A stretch of DNA of 41,451 bases from an uncultured Ruminococcus sp. (lineage in GTDB: Bacteria; Bacillota; Clostridia; Oscillospirales; CAG-272). Positions 36,476 to 41,451 of the stretch are shown in pieces. Position 1 is the stretch's first letter, and every line of letters begins with the position of its first letter. The notes under the pieces were generated by a model. That model was not told the DNA's origin and did no database searches. It saw only the letters and a program-made list of their open reading frames with translations. Location of the stretch: the NCBI GenBank assembly GCA_902785485.1, contig CACZZA010000012.1:1-41451 (forward strand), read 5' to 3'. Position numbers and translations under genes: made by a program.

Positions 36476-37825
36476 ATGGTTGAGTTATATACGGGTATAG
36501 GTTTTATTTTTATTGTATTGCTTATTGGTGCCGCAGTCTATTATTTTACAAAAAGCGAAAAAGAAGCACCTGCTCAAAAAAGCAAATCACATTCAAATGA
36601 TCCAAAAGATGAAGAAATCAAAAAATACATGAAGGAAGCACAAACCCCGTTTTTACAAATAGTTTCACACTCGTTTATAACAATGGAAAAATGCGGATTA
36701 GAGGCAGATGACTCAAAAGATATTTTTTGTTTTTTCTCAGCATTGTTCTATTGTATTTATTCTTGGTTTTATTGTACGAATATTCGCACTCCGGTCAGAA
36801 GAATATCAGCTGATAATATGCTTCAAGCAATCACTTGTTGGTTTTATATCCAAAAAAACGAAAGCTTTATGCAATCATATTCTGACTACACAAAATCAAT
36901 AATTAGCAAAGTCTCACACATAAACAAATATGATTTTCTTGCAAGAAAGTACGCTTATGCTGTTGTTGCCTCTGAGCATCTTTTTAACTATGGTTATTCA
37001 TTTGACTATAACGATATTGTTTCTACCATCGAATTGTTCATACAAGACTCTGCTTCTTCTGATGTTTTGTATACAAACAAGAAAGAAAACAGTTTAAAAA
37101 ACGAGCAAAAAGAGGAACTTCTTGAAAAAGTCCTTTCCGATATTGGTGTCGGGCAGAAAATACAAAATAAGATATTAAACGACTTTAATGGTTTTGACAA
37201 TCACACAGAAAGTAGTGAAATTAGTAAAACGCCAATATCACCAAACATTGAAGAGTACGAAAATAATCCTGATATTTTTTCTTTTGAATACCAAGAGCAC
37301 TTTCTTTTTATTGTAAAGCATACTTTTGCAACATTAAAAGCTTGCAAAATCAACGTCGATGATTCAAGTGATGTTTTTGCTTTTTTCGTAGCATTATATC
37401 ACGAACTTTTTTGTACGTTTATAGACATTTCAAAAGAAGAGTATTCATCAATAGATGCTTATTTAGTTATAACAAACAGTCCAGATTTAGCAGCAAAAAA
37501 GCAAGCTTTTTCCAAAGAAATATCTAAAAGACTGCCTTATTTGAAAGGAATTTTAGATATTATTTGCGCTTTTGCTGTTGTTGCCACAGAATATCTTTTG
37601 AAAAATGACTTTGATTTTCCTCTTACTGAATTATTTACGTGTATAAATCAATTTGTAGTACATTCTGTTGATAACAACGAGAAAGATTTAAACATAGCAA
37701 TAGATGATTCCCAAGAAGCAGATCAAATAAAAGAGATTCTTAATATTGTTATATCCAAAATGGGTGTCGACCAAATAGTTAAAGAAAAAATTAACAACGA
37801 CTATATAGAGCCTTATTTAACATAA
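36476..37825 (+). CDS. membrane-anchored protein with an internal duplication (449 aa), probable lysogeny cargo
   Basis: A 449-residue protein; ATG at 36476 is eight bases after AAGGAG (an in-frame TTG lies one codon upstream). A single N-terminal membrane segment (4-25) is followed by two copies of a roughly 170-residue domain (about 58-238 and 275-443): FLQIVSHSFITMEKCGLEAD corresponds to FLFIVKHTFATLKACKINVD, YAVVASEHLF to FAVVATEYLL, and the end KVLSDIGVGQKIQNKILNDF to IVISKMGVDQIVKEKINNDY. It is very AT-rich compared with the phage core and sits between repressor and integrase, the favoured site for defence or superinfection-exclusion cargo. No known family is recognised. Confidence 0.75.
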   Translation: MVELYTGIGFIFIVLLIGAAVYYFTKSEKEAPAQKSKSHSNDPKDEEIKKYMKEAQTPFLQIVSHSFITMEKCGLEADDSKDIFCFFSALFYCIYSWFYCTNIRTPVRRISADNMLQAITCWFYIQKNESFMQSYSDYTKSIISKVSHINKYDFLARKYAYAVVASEHLFNYGYSFDYNDIVSTIELFIQDSASSDVLYTNKKENSLKNEQKEELLEKVLSDIGVGQKIQNKILNDFNGFDNHTESSEISKTPISPNIEEYENNPDIFSFEYQEHFLFIVKHTFATLKACKINVDDSSDVFAFFVALYHELFCTFIDISKEEYSSIDAYLVITNSPDLAAKKQAFSKEISKRLPYLKGILDIICAFAVVATEYLLKNDFDFPLTELFTCINQFVVHSVDNNEKDLNIAIDDSQEADQIKEILNIVISKMGVDQIVKEKINNDYIEPYLT

Positions 37826-37860
37826 AAAAACGCCCCGCGGCTGCTGGAACAACCGCGGGA
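37824..37860 (-). terminator. intrinsic terminator on the minus strand
   Basis: CCCGCGG (37853-37859 region) pairs with CCGCGGG (37834-37840) around 12 bases. On the minus strand it is followed by GCG and seven T (37830-37824). The plus-strand side has no T-run, so it serves a transcript coming from the integrase side. Confidence 0.75.
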
Positions 37861-37897
37861 CCCCCTGGAATCCGGATATCTCTACCCGTAATCTGGC
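37824..37897 (-). ncRNA. candidate 75-nt small RNA divergent from the integrase
   Basis: A minus-strand promoter, TTGATT (37932-37927) and TATCAT (37909-37904) with a 17-base spacer, points at the terminator 37834-37860. The predicted transcript of about 75 nt has no start codon with a ribosome site and would be non-coding. It lies between the 449-residue gene (antisense to its 3' end) and the integrase leader. Confidence 0.5.
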
Positions 37898-37956
37898 AAG
37901 GTTATGATAGCATATTCCGGAGAAAAAATCAATAGGTTTTTCGAAAGGAAAGTGTT

Positions 37957-39564
37957 ATGGAAAACAAACAGACGCGCGAGAACGCCGTCATATATGCCCG
38001 GTACTCCTCGAGCGGTCAGCGCGAAGAGTCCATCGAAGGACAGCTCCGCGAGTGTAAGGCGTACGCCGGCAGGATGAACCTGAACGTTATCGGCGAATAC
38101 TGCGACCACGCGCTCACCGGGACTTCCGACAAGCGCCCCGAGTTTCAAAGGATGATCCGGGACGCGCAAAAGGGACAGTTCACCGTCGTACTCGTTTGGA
38201 AGTTCGACCGCTTTGCCCGCAACAGATACGACAGCGCGATATATAAGGCAAGGCTGAAGAAGTACGGGGTCCGCGTTCAGTCGGCAAAGGAAGGCATACC
38301 CGACGGGCCCGAAGGGATCCTCCTTGAATCCATGATGGAGGGATACGCCGAATATTATTCCGCCAACCTCTCCCAGAACGTCAAGCGCGGACTGTATGAG
38401 TCCGCCCTGAAGCTTCAGACTCTCGGACAGACCGTGTACGGGCTCCGCAAGGGACCGGACGGACGGTACGAGCAGGATCCCGAGACCGCTCCGGTCGTCC
38501 GGAGGATCTTCGACGAGTACGTCGCCGGACGCTCGGCAAAGGATATATATACTGCTCTTAACAAAGAGGGGTTCCGGACTCTGCGGGGAGGTCCCTTCAA
38601 TAAGAGTTCCCTGCACCGGATCCTGAATAATCAGAAATACTGCGGCATATACGAATACGCCGATATTCGCGTCGAGGACGGGATACCGGCGATAGTATCA
38701 AAGGAAACGTACAGAAAGGCTGTGGCAATGCTCGACAAACACCATAAGGCGCCCAACGCAAAAAAGGACGAGGGAGGCTTCCTCCTCACCGGCAAGCTCT
38801 TTTGCGGACATTGCGGAGAGCCGATGACCGCCGAGGGCGGAACAAGCAAGACCGGACGGGTCTATAGCTATTATATGTGCAACAGACGCCGTAAGAAAAA
38901 ATGCGATAAGGAACGCACCCCGAAGAAGTGGATAGAGGATACCGTCGTCGACGCCCTGTACGGCGTGGTCCACGACGACGTGATGATAAAGGCGTTCACC
39001 GACCGCTTTATGGACTGGCAGGAGAAAAGAGAGACTCACTCCGAGCTGAAGCTTCTTGAAGACCGCCTCCGCAAAAACGAAAACTCGATAAGGAACGTTA
39101 TGACCTTTATCGACTCCGGAAACGTGACCGACGCTGTCCGCCGTCACCTGATGGACCTCGAAGCCGAAAGGACAGATATAGAAAAGGGTATCGCGGTCCA
39201 GAAGATAGAAGATCCGGTCGTCACGCGCAGCGAGGTCGAGTATTTCCTCAAATCCTTCCGGACCGGAAAGAAGGACGACGTATCCTGGCGAATATTCATC
39301 GTCGAGACCTTCCTCCAGGCGGCATACCTCTACGACGACGGCCGCCTGATCCTCACCCTCAACTACGGCGGCAAAAACAATAAGATCACCCTCCAAACCG
39401 CCGAACAAGCAGTCACCAACGGCGCGGCGCTGTGTTCAAACTCCGCCTCGCCTTCTCCGCCAAAAAGAAAAAGTCGCTTTGGCGGCTTTTTCTTTTTGAC
39501 TTCTTCACTCTTCACTATTCACTCTTCACTATTCTCCTTGCCCCGCGAGCGACTTTTTCAGTGA
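37957..39564 (+). CDS. large serine recombinase (phage integrase)
   Basis: A 535-residue integrase that inserts and, with a directionality factor, excises the phage. Resolvase N-domain about 10-155 with the nucleophile Ser in YARYSSSGQREESI and Arg-rich active site (LVWKFDRFARN). Recombinase domain about 165-275 (GLRKGPDGRYEQDPE, PFNKSSLHRILNNQKYCG). Zinc ribbon about 285-345 (LFCGHCGEPM ... YMCNRRRKKKC). Coiled coil about 350-420. RBS GAAAGGAAAGTGTT. The last about 50 residues (GAALCSNSASPSPP onward) read through a perfect terminator hairpin (39462-39497) and repeat DNA, so the natural C-terminus was probably replaced when the phage joined the host at attR. Confidence 0.93.
   Translation: MENKQTRENAVIYARYSSSGQREESIEGQLRECKAYAGRMNLNVIGEYCDHALTGTSDKRPEFQRMIRDAQKGQFTVVLVWKFDRFARNRYDSAIYKARLKKYGVRVQSAKEGIPDGPEGILLESMMEGYAEYYSANLSQNVKRGLYESALKLQTLGQTVYGLRKGPDGRYEQDPETAPVVRRIFDEYVAGRSAKDIYTALNKEGFRTLRGGPFNKSSLHRILNNQKYCGIYEYADIRVEDGIPAIVSKETYRKAVAMLDKHHKAPNAKKDEGGFLLTGKLFCGHCGEPMTAEGGTSKTGRVYSYYMCNRRRKKKCDKERTPKKWIEDTVVDALYGVVHDDVMIKAFTDRFMDWQEKRETHSELKLLEDRLRKNENSIRNVMTFIDSGNVTDAVRRHLMDLEAERTDIEKGIAVQKIEDPVVTRSEVEYFLKSFRTGKKDDVSWRIFIVETFLQAAYLYDDGRLILTLNYGGKNNKITLQTAEQAVTNGAALCSNSASPSPPKRKSRFGGFFFLTSSLFTIHSSLFSLPRERLFQ
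39462..39497 (+). terminator. 16-bp hairpin terminator inside the integrase frame
   Basis: AAAAAGAAAAAG plus TCGC pairs with GCGG plus CTTTTTCTTTTT around TTTG (one T-G pair). Its position inside the nominal integrase ORF suggests that the sequence from about 39420 on is host DNA with its own terminator. Confidence 0.65.
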
Positions 39565-39595
39565 AGAGGTAATAGTGAATAGCGAAGAGTGAAGG
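39503..39595. repeat. large imperfect inverted repeat (TTCACTCTTCACTATT type)
   Basis: Tandem TTCACTCTTCACTATT units on the left are complemented by AATAGTGAATAGCGAAGAGTGAA on the right, with about 35 bases between. This is the kind of non-coding interspersed repeat found in Clostridia genomes and supports host origin of the DNA right of the integrase. Confidence 0.6.
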
Positions 39596-39666
39596 TACGA
39601 AAGTTGTACAATAAAAGTGGACACATCGAAGAATGAATGGTAAAATACATTCAGAGAGGTGTTAAT

Positions 39667-39927
39667 ATGAAAAGGACGTACAGCAGCGAATTCAAAATCA
39701 AACACGCGGTGGTGGCGGAAAAATTGGGCATCAACAAAATCATGCTCTATCGATGGATCGACCAGTATGAGACTTACGGGGGTGAGGCGTTTGTAGGGAA
39801 AGGCCACCTGCGGGCGGAAGATGCAGAGCTGCGAAAGCTTCGCAAAGAGAATGAGCGTTTAAGGATGGAGAACGAGATCCTAAAAAAAGCAGCGGCATAC
39901 TTTGCGAAAGACCGGGACGGCGAATAA
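39667..39927 (+). CDS. IS3 transposase OrfA
   Basis: An 86-residue DNA-binding subunit: helix-turn-helix (VVAEKLGINKIMLYRWIDQY) and a leucine-zipper-like coiled coil (ELRKLRKENERLRMENEILK) ending KKAAAYFAKD. The ATG at 39667 follows GAGAGGTGTTAAT. It is about ten residues shorter than usual at the first helix (EFKIKHAVVAEKLG), suggesting a small in-frame loss in the helix-turn-helix. Seven A at 39882-39888 followed by G form the -1 frameshift site that joins it to OrfB. Confidence 0.85.
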   Translation: MKRTYSSEFKIKHAVVAEKLGINKIMLYRWIDQYETYGGEAFVGKGHLRAEDAELRKLRKENERLRMENEILKKAAAYFAKDRDGE

Positions 39928-40772
39928 GGTTTGCCAAAGCCGAGCTGAAAGAGTATGACACCAGCACGGTATGCCGTATCATACAGGTGTCAAGAAGTGA
40001 TTACTACCGAACTGTAAAAGCAGCAGATAGTGAAGAAATCGAGTTAGAAAAAGAGGTCGTTCACTGTTTTAAGGAAAACAAGGGTCGATACGGAAGAATA
40101 CGCATAAGAAAAGAACTATACAAGAATGGCATACGGATCAGCGAGAACAAGATCAGCCGATTGCTGAAGAAGAACGGTCTTGAGGCAAAGAGCGGCAGAA
40201 GCGGGCGAAGGAAGCCCCAAAAGCCGACCGAAGAACAGTATGTCGAGGAAAATCTGATCAAGGACAAATTCTCAATAACAGTTCCGAATATGCTGTGGTG
40301 CTCAGATATTACCGAGTTGAGATGCAGCGGAACAAAGTTGTATTTGTGCGGGATAATAGATGTTGCCACGCGGCGTCTTGTGGGCTGGGCGATAGACAAA
40401 GCCCAAACCCAGCGGCTTGTACAAAATGCGTTTTTAATGGCGGTGGGGAGAAATCCCGACAGACCGGAGGGAGCAATATATCATAGTGACAGAGGGACAC
40501 AATACACAGCGAAGAAAACAAAAAAGTTAGTAGAAGAAAACGGATTCCGCAAGAGCATGTCCCGACCGGGAACTCCCAGCGACAACCAGCCAATAGAGAG
40601 TTTTTGGCACACGCTGGAAGTTGAGATGCCGGATATCCGGCATCTCAACTTCCAGGATGCAAGCCGGGCTATCGTTGCGTACATTGAACTCTATTACAAT
40701 TCGCAGAGACTTCATTCAGGTATCAATTATTTGATCCCAAACGAGTTTTTCACTCTTCTTTGTGTCCACTAA
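39882..40772 (+). CDS. IS3 transposase OrfB (rve/DDE catalytic part, made as OrfAB by -1 frameshift)
   Basis: From the slippery site the -1 frame stays open through SSGILCERPGRRIRFAK into the recognised catalytic part (stand-alone start possible at about 39987). HTH_21-like segment KGRYGRIRIRKELYKNGIRI, then an rve integrase core with DDE residues in WCSDITEL, YHSDRGTQYT and PIESFWHTLE. The frame ends at TAA inside the right inverted repeat. A 38-bp perfect palindrome lies at 40616-40653 within the region just after the catalytic Glu. The transposase looks functional. Confidence 0.9.
   Translation, partial: KKSSGILCERPGRRIRFAKAELKEYDTSTVCRIIQVSRSDYYRTVKAADSEEIELEKEVVHCFKENKGRYGRIRIRKELYKNGIRISENKISRLLKKNGLEAKSGRSGRRKPQKPTEEQYVEENLIKDKFSITVPNMLWCSDITELRCSGTKLYLCGIIDVATRRLVGWAIDKAQTQRLVQNAFLMAVGRNPDRPEGAIYHSDRGTQYTAKKTKKLVEENGFRKSMSRPGTPSDNQPIESFWHTLEVEMPDIRHLNFQDASRAIVAYIELYYNSQRLHSGINYLIPNEFFTLLCVH
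40616..40653. repeat. 38-bp perfect palindrome in the transposase gene
   Basis: GGAAGTTGAGATGCCGGAT is followed immediately by its exact reverse complement ATCCGGCATCTCAACTTCC. It encodes LEVEMPDIRHLNF on the plus strand and the same peptide on the minus strand. Confidence 0.95.
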
Positions 40773-40786
40773 TCTTGACAAGTTTC

Positions 40787-41188
40787 TTATAATTCAAACG
40801 TTTCCGGCGCTTCGGTGAAGCTTGCAAACGTCGCCCGGGCGTTTTTGAAATAAAGCATCTGCATATTGCCGTCGTCGGGAGCGTACATCGCTTTCAGCGA
40901 CGGCATTTTTTCGAGCATCGCGACCTTGACGTCCCGATCTTCGTCGTTGACGAGTTCGCCCGAAACGCGGAGCCATTTTCCGTCCTTGAACGCGCAGATC
41001 TCGGCTTTCGGATTGGCGGCGAGCTGTTTCGATACGGGCTTTATCTTGCCTGTCTGGATATAGAGCTTTCCGCCGTGAACGAGGGCGGTGCCGAACGGTC
41101 TTACGCGGGGCTGATCGCCTTCTACCGTCGCGAGATAATAGGTTTGCGCTTCGTCGAGGAACGCGCATACTTTTTCGAGTTTTTCCAT
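40787..41188 (-). CDS. pyridoxamine 5'-phosphate oxidase-family flavoprotein (host)
   Basis: A 133-residue protein starting at 41188 behind AAAAGGAGTAAAACG. CAFLDEAQTYYLATVEGDQP, RVRPFGTALVHGGKLYIQTG and KPVSKQLAANPKAEICAF are the usual blocks of small PNPOx-like split-barrel proteins that bind FMN. The exact substrate is unknown. It is followed upstream by a nitroreductase gene, another flavoprotein, on the same strand. The gene is intact, with the IS element inserted six bases past its stop. Confidence 0.9.
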   Translation of the reverse strand: MEKLEKVCAFLDEAQTYYLATVEGDQPRVRPFGTALVHGGKLYIQTGKIKPVSKQLAANPKAEICAFKDGKWLRVSGELVNDEDRDVKVAMLEKMPSLKAMYAPDDGNMQMLYFKNARATFASFTEAPETFEL

Positions 41189-41205
41189 CGTTTTACTCCT
41201 TTTCG

Positions 41206-41451
41206 TTATTTTTTTACCACGTAAGTCGCGATATATTCCGTGTTTTCTTCCGTTTCGATCCCGGGATCGGCAAGCTCGAACGCGACGGACTTTCCGCATT
41301 CCTTTGCGACAAGCTCAAAGTGACAGAGCGCGATGCCCATATCTATCTTTTGTATGTCCCATTCTCCCGAGTAGCTCTTGCCGCGCTTTTCGTAGAAGTG
41401 GACTTTTTCGCCATGTACGACGACTCGCCACGGCTGTTTGTTCACCGCGGA
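41206..41451 (-). CDS. nitroreductase-family protein, 3' part only (host, cut by window end)
   Basis: The frame is open to the window edge. The visible part begins SAVNKQPWRVVVHGEKVHFY, a nitroreductase FMN-binding block, and continues with DIQKIDMGIALCHFELVAKE, resembling the TM1586-type nitroreductases. The start and about half of the protein lie outside the window. It ends 17 bases before the PNPOx-like gene and is probably cotranscribed with it. Confidence 0.85.
   Translation of the reverse strand, partial: SAVNKQPWRVVVHGEKVHFYEKRGKSYSGEWDIQKIDMGIALCHFELVAKECGKSVAFELADPGIETEENTEYIATYVVKK

Larger units (their letters stand above)
39605..40780 (+). mobile_element. IS3-family insertion sequence (1176 bp) with 3-bp target duplication
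   Basis: Terminal inverted repeats TGTACAATAAAAGTGGACAC (left) and TGTCAAGATTAGTGGACACA (right, reverse complement) match with a few differences and one gap. The element is flanked on both sides by AGT (39602-39604 and 40781-40783), a 3-bp target duplication usual for IS3-family members. It carries orfA and orfB in -1 phase with an A-rich slippery site. The insertion is six bases from the stop of the host PNPOx-like gene. Confidence 0.9.

Noticed and set aside
1..39564. An att core as a direct repeat between the two prophage ends.
   Set aside because: I found no convincing identical stretch. Serine integrases can use very short cores, and the left boundary may lie outside the window.
1..41451. 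Reassigned stop codons in the phage (TGA as Gly or TAG as Gln).
   Set aside because: Most intact genes end at TGA in tight, coupled overlaps, and one gene ends at TAG beside the next start. Only two genes have internal stops, so point mutations are simpler.
1..41451. tRNA genes carried by the phage.
   Set aside because: No cloverleaf-like segment with T-arm and acceptor stem was seen on either strand by eye.

Overview
The window is almost entirely one temperate phage genome of podovirus type, integrated in a Gram-positive, Clostridia-like (Bacillota) chromosome. The evidence for the host is strong AGGAGG-type ribosome binding sites, Firmicutes-type phage families (Prp protease, phiLC3-like holin, DUF739 and DUF6017 proteins, PcfJ/PcfK) and a large serine recombinase. 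No host marker gene allows a genus call. Most of the phage is moderately GC-rich. The lysogeny region (about 34.9-37.9 kb) and a few internal cassettes are visibly AT-rich.

Layout from the left. A bidirectional terminator (52-89) is followed, all on the minus strand, by the late genes read from right to left. They are small and large terminase, portal, a phage-encoded Prp protease, scaffold, N4-gp56-type major capsid protein, two small head genes, a podovirus tail protein, a 54-residue protein, a 433-residue putative ejection protein, a 3421-residue polyvalent virion protein, a DUF6273 (C-type-lectin-like) receptor-binding candidate, an XhlA-like protein, a holin and an amidase endolysin with two SPOR repeats and a CW_7 domain. 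No long-tail genes (major tail protein, tape measure, baseplate) are visible.

The early region (24.6-34.2 kb, minus strand) is a tightly overlapping string of small genes. It includes an HUH-type Rep, a DUF6017-like protein, a VRR-NUC nuclease, a SleB-like wall hydrolase, DUF3102, PcfJ, PcfK, a PP-loop (PAPS-reductase-like) protein and several zinc-ribbon proteins. Two neighbouring genes here, pcfJ and the DUF3102 gene, each carry one in-frame stop, so the prophage may be starting to decay. The lysogeny region (34.2-37.9 kb) holds divergent repressor and Cro-like genes with palindromic operators, two membrane-anchored cargo proteins, and a stretch with no good ORF that looks like a promoter-driven structured RNA of about 390 nt. 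The serine integrase (37957-39564) is at the right end. An intact 1176-bp IS3-family element with a 3-bp target duplication separates it from two host genes, a pyridoxamine-phosphate-oxidase-like protein and a truncated nitroreductase.

Main points of interest: (1) the two MuF_C-like toxin-type modules inside the giant protein each end in the same linker, and the opposite strand of that linker is a near-consensus sigma70 promoter pointing back into the module; (2) a candidate undescribed structured RNA cassette flanked by duplicated terminators; (3) a phage-encoded Prp protease next to two proteins, scaffold and capsid, that carry the Prp cleavage motif; (4) a family of 39-nt hairpins at early-gene boundaries with compensatory stem changes. 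All assignments are by eye from sequence motifs; no database search was run.
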